Shown here one piece after another: positions 45,471 through 55,913 of a stretch of DNA of 64,000 bases. The DNA is from Albugo candida. Taxonomy: Eukaryota; Oomycota; Peronosporomycetes; Albuginales. The notes beneath the pieces were generated by a model. It ran no database searches. It had not been told where the DNA came from and was given only the letters and a program-made list of their open reading frames with translations. Where the stretch lies: the NCBI GenBank assembly GCA_040437565.1, contig JBDOQK010000078.1, forward strand, positions 1 to 64,000, in the 5' to 3' direction. The first letter of the stretch is position 1. Each line of letters opens with the position of its first letter. Position numbers and translations under genes: made by a program.

Positions 45471-47552
45471 ATGAGATCGACCTTTTCCAACGGTATCTAT
45501 TTCGATGCTGGAGATCGGTCCAAGCTATACCTCTCAAATGACATATTGTCTCATGAGTCCACGGAAGCCCATGTGAAGTTCAACAAAGTGCGGTCTCAAG
45601 GACTTTATCCGCCGCTTTGGAGGAAGAAAATTGATGAGAAACATGCATCGGTTCAGTTGATGGAGACAGCTGGCACAGCGCTTACAGGAAACGTCTGGCT
45701 TAAGCTCCGTGAGTACTGCGTGGCGGCGGTGTTTAGCCTCGATTGTCACATCAATGAAGTCTATCCCGTTCTGATTCAGGATGACGAGTTTCTCTACGAA
45801 AGTGTGATGCGAAGTTTATTCACTAAGAAATTTAAATGTGGTCAAATATTACACGCATTTGAAAACGTAAATGACGCTTCGAAATCAAATGTGAAAAAAG
45901 CAACTTTTACTAACGCGTTGGGCAAAGAGTTTGAGCTTTTTTTCACTGATTCTTGCATTGATCGTGATTTGGTCCAATGCGCCACAAAGGGTAAAAACGA
46001 AAAAAAATCCTCTTTCACTCGCGTCGTTTGTTCTATTCCACGCGAGTTTCACGAAGGAATTGCCAAAAGTTCCATCTTGGGAGGAGCAAAGCAAATCCTA
46101 GTTGGGTACCACGTGGAAGCAACTCAAGCGGATCGAACCAATATCTTCTTTTATGGAAGCTGTTCTGTTGATCTTGAAGGTGAGAATCCCGAATTGTCAC
46201 TCGCAAATGGAGACATGAGGCAACAAGTCGGCAACATGGCGCGGCCCGTGCAACTTTTAGCTTGCTGGGGACGTTCTTGCAATGAAATTTACGGTGTGAT
46301 CAAACGTCGGCGACTCGGTTATCAGCACTATATCTCGATTAATAGTCGCATGTATCATTCACTGAAAGGAAAAGTGCATTGTGCAGTTTGTTCCAAAGTG
46401 TTGAACCGTTTCGTACGCTTTGATGTGTTTTGTCAGTTGTGTGGGTGTCAAACGTGCTCCATGTGTTCAAGTGATGTGCAAGTCGAGTTTGGACCCGGTA
46501 AAATACGAAACAATCGCGTTTGTGTTGGCTGTCGTACTTGTGTGAATCAGTGCACTTTTGACGATCCTCAGTTACGCTTGCTTGGGACGTCTCCGATTTC
46601 AGACATCGCAATCGATATGTACGATCGACCCAACGCACTTAACCGAACACAAAATGGCGAACCGACCTCAAAATTAGAAGACTCACGTCTAATTGAGTAC
46701 TTATTCTCATTAGATACAGTGCGACAAACTCATGCGCTGGAAAGATTTGGTGTTGTTTTACCGCAAGGAAATTCGCAAGCAACACAATCGCAGGCTACCG
46801 CGCTGGAAAAGCTGTTCCGTGAACACTTGTCATGCCCTCTACATCTCAGTATGATGGGGTGCGAATTCGCTAATGACCGAGGATTACGTAATTACGCATT
46901 GAATTTCAGTGACGGTCATCAGATTCCCGAAATTCCAACGTGTAGGAATGAAGCTGCACGGTTGGNNNNNNNNNNNNNNNNNNNNNNNNNNNNNNNNNNN
47001 NNNNNNNNNNNNNNNNNNNNNNNNNNNNNNNNNNNNNNNNNNNNNNNNNNNNNNNNNNNNNNNNNGAATGAAGCTGCACGGTTGGATACAATAAACCGTC
47101 TTCAACTATTGGACAAAAATACGCTTTCTGATACAAGGTGGCAACTTGAAATAGTGTGTCACATGGCTGCCAAAATCCTACAGTGCAAAACGGCTTTTAT
47201 TTCAATAGTGGATGAAGGTCTGCAGCACGCGATTGCGGATTACGAGATGCCGCTGAAATTGTTACGGAGACGGGAGAGTATTTGTGCGCACGCATTGACG
47301 TGTGAGAAGCCGTGGATTGTGCGTGACGCTCTTCAGGATATTCGCTACAGCAAGTTCTATTATGTATCCCGAACAGGGTTCCGATTTTACGCAAGTTTTC
47401 CAGTAGAAGCGCCAATTTATCAAGAGGGAGTGCTCGCTGGTTTGGTTGTGATGGACAAAGAGCCTAAAGCGGTCATAACGGTTCAACAATATGCGCGGAT
47501 GATTACATTGTCTAAAATCCTGACCGAGCTGCTCGCTATGATCTTGCAGTAA
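45471..47552 (+). CDS. START-like / FYVE-like zinc finger / GAF protein
   Basis: The ATG at 45471 opens a single exon of 693 codons as assembled, 653 after collapsing the 120-bp gap artefact. The N-terminal half (about 60-290) resembles the START-like lipid-binding fold found in oomycete START-FYVE proteins, with SFTRVVCSIPREF and RPVQLLACWGRS blocks. A cysteine-rich FYVE-related finger lies at about 302-362 (CAVC, CQLCGCQTCSMC, CVGC pairs) but lacks the R-R-H-H-C-R box that binds PI3P. The C-terminal 150 residues form a GAF domain (QLLDKNTLSDTRWQLEIVCHM through a YASFPVEAP core and a final VVMDKEPK strand). Such proteins may tie lipid recognition to a small-molecule or protein-binding sensor, but the ligand cannot be read from sequence. 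It is not closely similar to the three shorter START/FYVE-like genes downstream. Confidence 0.75.
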   Translation: MRSTFSNGIYFDAGDRSKLYLSNDILSHESTEAHVKFNKVRSQGLYPPLWRKKIDEKHASVQLMETAGTALTGNVWLKLREYCVAAVFSLDCHINEVYPVLIQDDEFLYESVMRSLFTKKFKCGQILHAFENVNDASKSNVKKATFTNALGKEFELFFTDSCIDRDLVQCATKGKNEKKSSFTRVVCSIPREFHEGIAKSSILGGAKQILVGYHVEATQADRTNIFFYGSCSVDLEGENPELSLANGDMRQQVGNMARPVQLLACWGRSCNEIYGVIKRRRLGYQHYISINSRMYHSLKGKVHCAVCSKVLNRFVRFDVFCQLCGCQTCSMCSSDVQVEFGPGKIRNNRVCVGCRTCVNQCTFDDPQLRLLGTSPISDIAIDMYDRPNALNRTQNGEPTSKLEDSRLIEYLFSLDTVRQTHALERFGVVLPQGNSQATQSQATALEKLFREHLSCPLHLSMMGCEFANDRGLRNYALNFSDGHQIPEIPTCRNEAARLXXXXXXXXXXXXXXXXXXXXXXXXXXXXXXXXXXNEAARLDTINRLQLLDKNTLSDTRWQLEIVCHMAAKILQCKTAFISIVDEGLQHAIADYEMPLKLLRRRESICAHALTCEKPWIVRDALQDIRYSKFYYVSRTGFRFYASFPVEAPIYQEGVLAGLVVMDKEPKAVITVQQYARMITLSKILTELLAMILQ
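46946..47085. repeat. Assembly gap 46966-47065 flanked by a 20-bp copy
   Basis: GAATGAAGCTGCACGGTTGG precedes and follows the N run. Copy plus gap is 120 bp, so the frame is kept and an extra 40 codons would be falsely annotated. Confidence 0.8.
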
Positions 47553-48301
47553 GATTTGTGTGTCGTTGGAGTAAACTCGAATTGTTTTTTCACGTTAACA
47601 GGGTAGATTATTGTACGAGAAATTCTGAGCTCTGATCTTCTACAGAATTAACGATAAACAGTTTTGACTGTCTTCTAGCGAGTAGGAGATTGTAGGAGCA
47701 ATGTTTGGGTTAAAAACGGGATTAACGACAACGTTGATACGTGTCGAATGTTTCATTTGATATAAAAAGATCATGCAGCTGCAGTAATCAGATACATCGC
47801 GATTGTTTGCATAACCAATGTTATATGCATCTATTAGTATGATAGAATGTAATAGGGCAAGAACATGCTATAATTCGAGCGGTAACAGATATAACGGCAT
47901 GTGCGTATAATCGTGACGTTCTAAAATTAGGAAAACTCGCATAAGATCTGACTAGGGAGTGTAAGTAATATAGATACCATGATACCTCAGTCCACCCTAC
48001 TTGGTACACGTACCATTTATATGGCTTATCGCTTCATATAATTCTGATACCGACATACGCATCGTTGGGACTACACCTCGAGCTCTTCTTAGAACACTTC
48101 CCTTCCCCTAAATCAGGTATTCTTATCGAAACCCTCATCAATTTCCACATTCTGAGAATCTTCACCGTCTGACCTATCCCACTCGATCTTGCCTTCTCGC
48201 CCAAGAATTGAATTCCGTACAAAAAGCGGCGCGCAGCAAGAACTCGGTCTGGTCATTTGAAATTTAACAACAGATATAGTACTGATAGACAGAATCGTCT
48301 C
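47553..48301. other. Intergenic stretch, no recognised gene
   Basis: Short minus-strand frames at 47821-48009 and 48034-48222 show no family features. The region presumably holds the 3' end of the GAF gene and the promoter of the START/FYVE-like gene, but no element can be called. Confidence 0.4.
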
Positions 48302-49954
48302 ATGACTGAAGTGACCAAAAGCACCGTTTCACTCCACTCAGATCGACCTTCTGCAGAAACGGTTGGAGTTAAATTCCCTCTACCTTCTGATTATTTCTCT
48401 TATTTGAACTTGAATGTTCAACAAGAGGAAGCATACCGAGCGGAAGCTGCGGATAGGTTGCGACAAGGGCGATTAACGAGGTTGTCATTTAATCAACGTC
48501 AGAAAGAGTGGAAATATATAAAACGCATACACGATGTCGATATATATCATGATATATCACAGCCACACAACTCTACGTGTGTGGTAGTGGCAATCGGTAC
48601 GATTCAGGGGAAGATGGAGGATCTGGTACACGCCGAGTATACCGAAACATCAGCAGACTTTCGACGAAAAAGTTCGTTTGTGGACCCGAAAGTCGTGCGA
48701 GATTGTCACTTGCTACATTCTCTCGACACTTATGACCGTACCAAACAACCAGATGGTACGTTCCATTTTTTGGGTCTCAAGTACATCTATACACGTGTCC
48801 CAGTCTCCGCAATGGGACGATTGATGAAGAGTAGAGATTACACCTTTAGCGAGTCTCTTGGAATCACAACGATACCTGAACCAGTCTCTTCCGACATGCG
48901 TACAAAATCTCACTCATCTGCACTTGGCTATCACATCATGCACACATGTGAGATTCCTGGCGTCCGGGAGTTTCCAAACGTTGTTCGGGGAGGTTTCAGC
49001 GTGACCAATTTTTACCAACAAGTCACACCGGGCGTTGTACGAATGTACTCACGAGGCGTCATTGATCCGGCCAGCGATTCCATGAATGAGAAATTCCTCG
49101 TTCTTCATTGTATCAACCTGGTGACTCGAGCATTCAAGATTATGCAGCTGGCAGAGTGCCAAAAGCTCACTCGTTTAGTCAACGACGTGAAGGAAATGTC
49201 AACGATCCAATCGAGATCAGCAAGTATGGAAGAGACCAATGTAACTACGCCGCATCATTGCTCTTTGTGCCCTCGAAGAGTAAATTATCACATTCTTGGA
49301 CTCTTTGTGAAAGCGAAACCGTGTGACATCTGCAATCTTCTTGTATGTTCCAAATGTCGAGTCAAAAAAGTTGTTATCAACGAAAAGAAGAATTCCATAC
49401 GATGCTGTCAGCGGTGTCTATTGCACAGTAAAGAGGTCATCCCCCTTTCGGCGTCAGGCAGTGAGGGTGGTCGATCTAGTCTCTGCAGCAATCACAGCAG
49501 CGGTACTCTATCCGGTACAATGATCCCAATACGTTCCTCGAGTGATCGACACTCTTCCTCATTATCGACGGCTTTGGATCAATCAAGTAATTCAAGTGCG
49601 CCACATTCGAACGACATTACCGAAAGCGTTGGTGGTTCGAGTCCGATTGTTTTACACAAATTGGATGAAGAGGACGCCGTCGCACACGAAAATATGGCAG
49701 GGTTGATAGATGTGGATGGCGAATTCAGTTCAAGTCGCAGGAAAGCTAGTTTGTCCAATCGGAATGTTCGATCCTCCAATTCTGCGAAATTTAACGAACC
49801 GTGGGGAAAGTCGAGTTCAGCGACTTTCGAAGGCCCTAGAATTTCTCATCACGATCAGCTGTACCAGCAAATGCTTGCACTTCAGCGTGCCGCAGAGATT
49901 GCTTACAATACCACACAGGCCAATCGCAATTTGACAGGCGCATTACATCCTTGA
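48302..49954 (+). CDS. START-like domain plus FYVE-like zinc finger protein, paralogue A
   Basis: I prefer the ATG at 48302; the frame is open upstream but has no earlier ATG. The protein is 550 residues in one exon. A START-like lipid-binding region spans about 20-310, with EWKYIKRIHDVDIY, KSRDYTFSESLG and GYHIMHTCEIPGV blocks shared with the two paralogues at 53.6 and 55.9 kb. A zinc finger follows at about 319-377 (CSLC, CDIC, CSKC, CQRC), FYVE-related but with VCSKCRVKK replacing the basic PI3P-binding box. A serine-rich, probably disordered tail leads to a conserved C-terminal helix (MLALQRAAEIAYNTTQANRN). The likely role is peripheral membrane or lipid sensing; no substrate can be assigned. 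It is diverged from its neighbours and separated from them by three minus-strand genes. Confidence 0.8.
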   Translation: MTEVTKSTVSLHSDRPSAETVGVKFPLPSDYFSYLNLNVQQEEAYRAEAADRLRQGRLTRLSFNQRQKEWKYIKRIHDVDIYHDISQPHNSTCVVVAIGTIQGKMEDLVHAEYTETSADFRRKSSFVDPKVVRDCHLLHSLDTYDRTKQPDGTFHFLGLKYIYTRVPVSAMGRLMKSRDYTFSESLGITTIPEPVSSDMRTKSHSSALGYHIMHTCEIPGVREFPNVVRGGFSVTNFYQQVTPGVVRMYSRGVIDPASDSMNEKFLVLHCINLVTRAFKIMQLAECQKLTRLVNDVKEMSTIQSRSASMEETNVTTPHHCSLCPRRVNYHILGLFVKAKPCDICNLLVCSKCRVKKVVINEKKNSIRCCQRCLLHSKEVIPLSASGSEGGRSSLCSNHSSGTLSGTMIPIRSSSDRHSSSLSTALDQSSNSSAPHSNDITESVGGSSPIVLHKLDEEDAVAHENMAGLIDVDGEFSSSRRKASLSNRNVRSSNSAKFNEPWGKSSSATFEGPRISHHDQLYQQMLALQRAAEIAYNTTQANRNLTGALHP

Positions 49955-50500
49955 TCATTCATGAGAGAAAAAGGTGTATAGTAATTAGAGCTTTTGTTTG
50001 GAACCAGATAGGTTTGGAATATCGCTACCGGTAGTCTAAGGTTCTAATTCAAGGTGCTTTATGACATCCAATCGCTGTTGTGCAGCGCGCCTGTTTTGTT
50101 GTTTCAGTGTATGAATATCTTTGAACTGACATATAGGTTTTGTATCGGACCGGCTGAAGTGACTGCACTTTGTATTTTCATGTGAGTGTACACTCTGTTG
50201 AGCAGTTGAGCCCACAAGACAGCGATAATGACTTTGTGCCGGGGATAGTTTCCCTCGAGTATTATGAGTATAGAAAAAATGACAGCATGGGGAATATGTA
50301 TGTATGTGCTACAAAAAGTAACATGTACTATTCAAAACGCCACCGATGAGGGACATTGGTGCACTCACGAAATCTCAATTGAGCGGAAGAATACTTGCAA
50401 GGCAATGTTTGGTTCTTACCATCATTCCTATCCACGTTGTAGTGCAAAGGAAATAGTGATAAAGGCAGGTTGGGTGGTCTGGCCAGGTCAATCCTCAAAG
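49955..50500. other. Intergenic stretch, no recognised gene
   Basis: Convergent 3' region between paralogue A and the minus-strand gene that follows. A plus-strand open frame from 50264 overlaps that gene antisense and is probably not coding. Confidence 0.4.
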
Positions 50501-50501
50501 T

Positions 50502-51293
50502 CTACAGGTTTGACCTTGCATAAAGCCCGAGGGACACACTGCCTAAACCGATACCCGCTATATAAAAATCGTACGCAAGCTCAAAGGCTTGTGTTTCTTT
50601 ACCGAACATCTTTCGTCGGTAATACCGCTCAATCTCCTTTTGGACGGATAAAGAGAAATACCCTTTTCTATGATATGATAATAAATGAAGTTAAACTTTG
50701 CCTTATCAGTCGAATGACGGGCTCTAGAATCCTCGACGATCCAGTGAAAATATGTCGTGCAGTCTAAAAAGTTCAACCCAACTGCAACTCATCAAACACA
50801 AACGAGAGGAAGTGCCATGAGTAAATGTTTCCATCTATCAAAAATGCCGTCTGTACGGTGAATGTCAAATAGATCCGGTACACACTTGAATTGTTCAGCT
50901 TTGCAGTCATCATGTATAGTCCTATTCCGAATAGTAGGACGGTGACCGACATAGGATCACGTTCCACCTGAGTGATATGATTGATCAAGTTGAATTTTCT
51001 CCAATCGAATACCGTTTTACCCTTGAGACATACCGACGGAAGGCATTAAATCACTATGCTGCTCTGAATTCACGGCGAAACAGACTGAAAACAGAAACCG
51101 GAATACTTCCTCACTTAACCATGTACGTCACCTGTCTGATGGAGTAGCCGATGTCACCATTCGACGCAGCAGAGGCGAAAAGGTGTCCCACAAAGTAGTA
51201 CCGTATATCGTATCGACACTAACAGTAGTACCGAGCTTTTATAATGATCAGTCGTACTCAGAGGAATGACACCACCTGCTGACTGACCTTCAT
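50502..51293 (-). CDS. Multi-exon gene of unknown product (exon structure uncertain)
   Basis: Several minus-strand segments look coding but lie in different frames with plausible short introns between them. A start ATG at 51293 followed by AAG runs straight into a GTCAGT donor. An exon at 51218-51132 reads RYDIRYYFVGHLF and ASAASNGDIGYSIRQ and ends CAG|GTGACG. Segments near 50990-50790 read FDWRKFNLINHIT and, in an alternative frame, DDCKAEQFKCVPDLFDIHRT. The last exon is clear: GYFSLSVQKEIERYY, RRKMFGKETQAFELAYDF and a short hydrophobic segment before the TAG at 50502. I do not recognise the family. The joining of the middle exons is not resolved here. The gene is on the same strand as the enoyl reductase and ends about 550 bp after paralogue A. 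Confidence 0.4.
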
Positions 51294-51490
51294 TCTCGTT
51301 CTTCTTGGCTAATGAAGATTTAAGCGATACAAACGACAACAGAGACGAAATGCGGTCACTACGATATCGATGAATGACGCGAAATCAGTCATCAAAGCCT
51401 CAACAGTACTTGCAGCTTGGTTGGGTGTATATTCAAGCATACAACTCACTTGAACCTTAATCATCTCTTACAATGTCGCCCATCCGCGAT

Positions 51491-52625
51491 TTAATCCATC
51501 AACATGACAACTTTCCGCTTTGTTGTTCGATTCACAGCTGCCGCAAGAGCGTCTTCAAAATCAGTAAACTTGTACGTTTGAATATAATTCCGAAGTTTTC
51601 CTTGCTCCACAAGCCCTGCAAGCTCTTGTAATAATGCCACACGCTTCTCATGCGGAGTGTTTTTGAACCATTCCGACATCCAAAATCCACGAAGCGAGAT
51701 ATCGTGAAAGATCAGAGATCCAGTGCCAATCATAACACATTGTCTGCTCATTCCACCATATGTGACATGCACTCCTTTACGTCCCAACACTCGACCCAAT
51801 TCGAGACTCGATCTTCCTCCAACCGCATTGAGCGCCAGTTTGGGTGCTGGGAGGTCAGCAATCAATCGTTTGAATGTAGCGGATCCGAGGTAATCCGCTG
51901 TGGCGACAATCGTTCCCCCAAGGCATTTCAAGTGCTCATTAGTGAGATCATAATCTGCATCATCTCGTACGATATTGATCGTCTTGATACCACGTAACGC
52001 AGCTAATTGTATCACGGCCATTCCTACCGCGCTATTGGCCGCATTCTGAATGACCACATCGCCTTCTTTCAAATCTTGAAACTCTTTCAGAAGAATGTAT
52101 GCGGTCGCCGGATTCACTGAGAGTGTGGCTGCGTCTCCAAGTTCGATTTTCTTTGACACTTTCACAACGTCTTTGGCGTCTGCGACGGCTTTCAATCGCC
52201 ATGTCCCGAAACCCGGCTTACACGTAACCACATGATCATTCACTTTGAGATGTTGCACATTAGAACCGACCGCTGTGACCAATGCGACGCCTTCATTTCC
52301 CGCAATAGCCGGAAGCGGTGGACGAATTGCATAGTTTCCTTGGATTTGCGATAGATCAGCGACGTGGATGGGGGCTGCGAGCATTTTGATCGCAATTTGG
52401 TTTTCGGTTATGTGCGTTTCCTTTTCATCCTCTTCCTTCCTACGAGTAAAAAAGTAAACGTTTGATAATGCGTTCGTCGCTGAGAAAGTTAGTGCGTTCG
52501 TACTTTAACACTTGAAAGGGATGTCCGTACTCTTCGTAGCGGATTGTAGAGAGGCGCTGGGAGAGCTGATGAACTCGTTTGGCTTGGATGAAGCGCGCTT
52601 TACGAAAGCAAGGATTCATGGACAT
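51491..52625 (-). CDS. Mitochondrial 2-enoyl thioester (trans-2-enoyl-CoA/ACP) reductase
   Basis: The product catalyses the NADPH-dependent last step of mitochondrial fatty acid synthesis, reducing trans-2-enoyl-ACP and supplying octanoyl-ACP for lipoate. The two exons are 52625-52504 and 52439-51491, with a 64-bp intron (GTACGA...TCGTAG), giving 356 residues, standard for the family. The N-terminus is rich in Arg/Lys and lacks acidic residues for about 25 positions (NPCFRKARFIQAKRVHQLSQR), fitting a mitochondrial targeting peptide. The MDR fold follows: NEGVALVTAVGSNV and CKPGFGTWR in the catalytic domain, then the nucleotide-binding NAANSAVGMAVIQLA with GIKTINIVRD, closely matching Etr1/MECR. 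YGGMSRQ and GFWMSEW are also family-typical. Without the first exon the frame would begin at an internal Met in the first catalytic strand, which supports splicing. Confidence 0.9.
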
Positions 52626-52694
52626 ACTTTCGCGGAGCGCTTGGATGTACCGTAGTTTGCAAAAAATCGACGCGACTATTTTTGTAAATGTATG

Positions 52695-52854
52695 CGTAAG
52701 ATTGTGTCTATGTAGAAATGGGATNNNNNNNNNNNNNNNNNNNNNNNNNNNNNNNNNNNNNNNNNNNNNNNNNNNNNNNNNNNNNNNNNNNNNNNNNNNN
52801 NNNNNNNNNNNNNNNNNNNNNNNNCGTAAGATTGTGTCTATGTAGAAATGGGAT
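52695..52854. repeat. Assembly gap 52725-52824 flanked by a 30-bp copy
   Basis: The 30 bases at 52695-52724 are repeated at 52825-52854. The overlap lies in the intergenic region upstream of the enoyl reductase. Confidence 0.8.
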
Positions 52855-52958
52855 CACGTATGAAATCATGGAAGGTATACATTAAGACAGTCTTCCTCCA
52901 TGTAAAAGGGTGCGCCTTACTGACTACAGTCGACCTACTTCATCTTTTGCAAGAGCGC

Positions 52959-53239
52959 TTACTTTAGCCTCATATGCTTTGACGTGCGAATAGCAATAGC
53001 AATCGTCAGCGCAATGAATGCCTGCTCAATGGAGAAGTAGCCTTCTAAATCGCATCTTCTTCAAATAAAACATACCCCCTATAAACGCAAATACTTCCAA
53101 ACCCCATAAACCGTATATATTCATCAAGCATCCTCGTCCACGCAAAACGCACACCGCGCAGCCTCATGTCCTTATCTTGTCGTTTTGTGGAATCTCCTGA
53201 CCGGCTGCGTGGATCGTATTCAAAGTGCAGTGATCCCAT
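52959..53239 (-). CDS. Small single-pass membrane protein, unknown family
   Basis: Two exons, 53239-53095 and 53044-52959, with a 50-bp intron (GTATTT...ATTTAG), give 76 residues in frame. The N-terminal part is charged (DPRSRSGDSTKRQDKDMRLRG), then FAWTRMLDEYIRFMGFG. After the splice comes GYFSIEQAFIALTIAIAIR, a likely membrane helix or amphipathic anchor, and a basic end. The unspliced frame ends sooner without the hydrophobic segment. The upstream frame is open beyond the ATG, so a longer N-terminus is possible. Size and layout suit a small mitochondrial or ER membrane protein, but no family is recognised. Confidence 0.45.
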
Positions 53240-53604
53240 ACGCACCCTTTTCCTATCCCAAAAAAGTCTGTAAGCCGTAATTGCACCCTTCCGTGCCACA
53301 ATCAATCGATCGTAAGGCGGTTCTGATCTAAAAAATAGAAGAAAACGATCGCGCTGCCGTGATTTTTGCAATATTCAGATCTCTCAGCTCAGGTACCAGC
53401 TGAGAGGGAGAAGTTTGTCCTTTTTGCGCCTATCATTCATTCACTTGTTTCCAAAATAAAACAGCGCCTGTGTTTGAGGTCACATCACATATCAAAGTCT
53501 CCTGACGCCAACAGATACCTCTAATTGCGTTCTGTTGCATTCTCACGCGTGACTCTTTTTTTCTCACTGCAACCGCTTGCTCCTACGACCTCTAAAGCTC
53601 TCAG

Positions 53605-55338
53605 ATGGCTACACAGTGTCTCACACAACCGTCTACGCTCCCATCTCCTTCCCATTGTTCTCCACGGAGCTTTAAACGTGAGACTCCAACGGGCTCCATA
53701 GACAAAAATTCGAACGCGGTGTTCCCTTCAGAGTGGCGTAAAGTCAAATTAACTGCAGCACAGCAACAATTCTACCGCGAAGAAGCTTTGGTCACATTGC
53801 ATCACGCGATAAAAAGCTTTGAAAAGTTTGAGCAAAAGCATTTCACACACCCGAAACAATGGAAATTTATTAAGAAAAAACAGGACGTCGATATCTATCG
53901 CAATCGGTTGATTCAAAAGGGGAATCCGCCTGTTTTGACAGCGTACGGGACCATCGAAGGCAACACGGAAGATTTAGTGTCGGCAGAGTACTCCGACACG
54001 GACGAGAAAGTGGGACATAAATGCCATTTTGTCGACTCGTTTGCCGTCCGAGACGTCCGTGTGATTGAGAATATCGACGTGAAAGAGGACACGTACGATG
54101 CGTTGAGCGAGACGTATCGATATTTAGGCATCAAATGGGTCCATACGCGACTTCCGATACCCGGACTCACATTTATTGCAAAAAGTAGAGATTGGCTCTT
54201 TTGGGAAGCAGTGGGAATGCTATCGGTACCAAACTTTAGCAATAATTCCACAACCACACGAATTGGATATCACATTATGCGTCCGTGTGAATTGGAAAGT
54301 ATTCCTCCGCTTGCAAAAGTGACGAGAGGACGAGTTGGATGTGTGACGTTGTTTTATCAGAAAGCGCCCGGAAGACTTCAGCTATTCAGTCAAGGGTCTG
54401 TGGGGTACACCAATGAAGTGGTATCCGACACACTGGCGACATTTGCGACCATGTCTCTGGTCACAAGAGCGTTCAGTATGATTCGATATGTCGAGTGTCA
54501 AAAGCTTACATTATTAAGTCAAGAAATGGCCGTCAAAGCTCGATCGCGAACAGCAAGTTTTAATGCAACCGTACAGAAAAACACAACGGTTTGCGGGCTT
54601 TGTGAACGTCACATCCACGCAATGAAGCGTCTCACTTCACAAATGAAGTCGTGTTACATCTGTGAGTTGGTCGTTTGCAGTAAATGTCGCGTCCAAAAGA
54701 CCATACTGACCGAAGAAGGACTCGTCAAAGCGCGCTATTGCCAGCAGTGTTTGCTTGCGTCCAAGTTGCTAGCGAATACGCTATCCACAAGTCAGCACAA
54801 CCTCTCGAATTCGGAAGACGGATTCATCGAACGCACACATCAAATCGCTGATTCCATCGACACGGACGCTCCCTACCTCCCACGTGCTATCAACCATCCA
54901 AGAAGCAGTATTGGCGTCCGATCTGACATCCATTCGCAATTGCATACTGAAAATGCACAAGAAAATCGAACCCGATGTTCGAGTTTTTCGAATTTCTACG
55001 AAAAACCCGAGTTTACGGATCCGGAAACATCTTTTGAAACCCAATCGGAATGCTGTCACTCTGTGCACGAGCATCCAAAAGGGTCCAATTCCTTATTACG
55101 ATCGACCGATAAAGGGACTTTCCATCTGTCGTTAACGAATCGAAACGGATCGCGTCAGGAGACCTCATACAAATGGAAGACCCGAGCGTCTTCAGAATGT
55201 GATCCCAGCAGTCTAACGGGTCCTATCGCGAAACGGAAGCATCGAATGCGTTTATTCCGCCAAATGATTGCATTACAGCGTGCAGCAGAAACTGCTTATA
55301 ACATCACACAAGCGAATCGCAGTATGATGGACGCGTAA
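53605..55338 (+). CDS. START-like domain plus FYVE-like zinc finger protein, paralogue B
   Basis: The ATG at 53605 opens a 577-residue single exon. The START-like lipid-binding region (about 40-315) contains KQWKFIKKKQDVDIY, KSRDWLFWEAVGML, GYHIMRPCELESI and a final helix TRAFSMIRYVECQKL. The zinc finger lies at about 328-382 (CGLC, CYIC, CSKC, CQQC), FYVE-related but without the canonical basic RRHHCR box. A long, Ser/Thr-rich low-complexity tail (about 395-545) has little similarity to the paralogues, yet ends in the shared helix MIALQRAAETAYNITQANRS. It lies 575 bp upstream of paralogue C on the same strand, so this pair probably arose by tandem duplication. It is expected at membranes; specific lipid unknown. 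Confidence 0.82.
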   Translation: MATQCLTQPSTLPSPSHCSPRSFKRETPTGSIDKNSNAVFPSEWRKVKLTAAQQQFYREEALVTLHHAIKSFEKFEQKHFTHPKQWKFIKKKQDVDIYRNRLIQKGNPPVLTAYGTIEGNTEDLVSAEYSDTDEKVGHKCHFVDSFAVRDVRVIENIDVKEDTYDALSETYRYLGIKWVHTRLPIPGLTFIAKSRDWLFWEAVGMLSVPNFSNNSTTTRIGYHIMRPCELESIPPLAKVTRGRVGCVTLFYQKAPGRLQLFSQGSVGYTNEVVSDTLATFATMSLVTRAFSMIRYVECQKLTLLSQEMAVKARSRTASFNATVQKNTTVCGLCERHIHAMKRLTSQMKSCYICELVVCSKCRVQKTILTEEGLVKARYCQQCLLASKLLANTLSTSQHNLSNSEDGFIERTHQIADSIDTDAPYLPRAINHPRSSIGVRSDIHSQLHTENAQENRTRCSSFSNFYEKPEFTDPETSFETQSECCHSVHEHPKGSNSLLRSTDKGTFHLSLTNRNGSRQETSYKWKTRASSECDPSSLTGPIAKRKHRMRLFRQMIALQRAAETAYNITQANRSMMDA

Positions 55339-55913
55339 TATAAAAAAAAGTCCTATAACTAATGTTCGAATTCGAATTTCCACACTTTGACTTTTTGGAA
55401 CGACAGCTGTGATCTAAAAAGCACAAAATCGGTCACAAATACATTCCAAATCCAACTTTTCTGATTATCGAACGCGTCTGAGAAGAAAAACAGTGTCACC
55501 AAACCGTCCGATTTTCTTCTTTTCGAAAAAATAGAGAGAGCAGACAGCCTCATTCCTTTCGAAAAGAATGCATGGAATCAATCAAATTACAACATAAAGT
55601 GACAGACAGGCAGTATCGCCGTCTCTATAGAACGCCCTCCTTCATCCCACAGCTAAAGGAAGACGCCCACATCACTTCTATAACCAGTCTCTCACCTGCT
55701 TGTCCAAGAACGCAACACTACACAACCAGCCATGTACATACGCAAGTATCATTTCGGCCCAGAATCAGAGCTTCATAACCACAATGGAGTGCTGCGTATC
55801 AGCTGAAATAATTCTTTTTTTTTTGTATTCAGATATTCCGTATAAGAGAAAACACGTACATAAAGTATCTGTCATTGAGCTCTATTGTTCCAATCGAACA
55901 AAATTGCAAAGGA

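Noticed and set aside
48034-48222. Minus-strand frame with IPDLGEG, reminiscent of lipoyl-domain proteins
   Set aside because: The match is seven residues only, without a lipoyl lysine motif or surrounding domain, and it lies in the promoter region of paralogue A.
50264-50767. A 167-codon plus-strand open frame
   Set aside because: It lies antisense to clearer minus-strand coding segments, has no recognisable domain, and its composition looks like a shadow frame.
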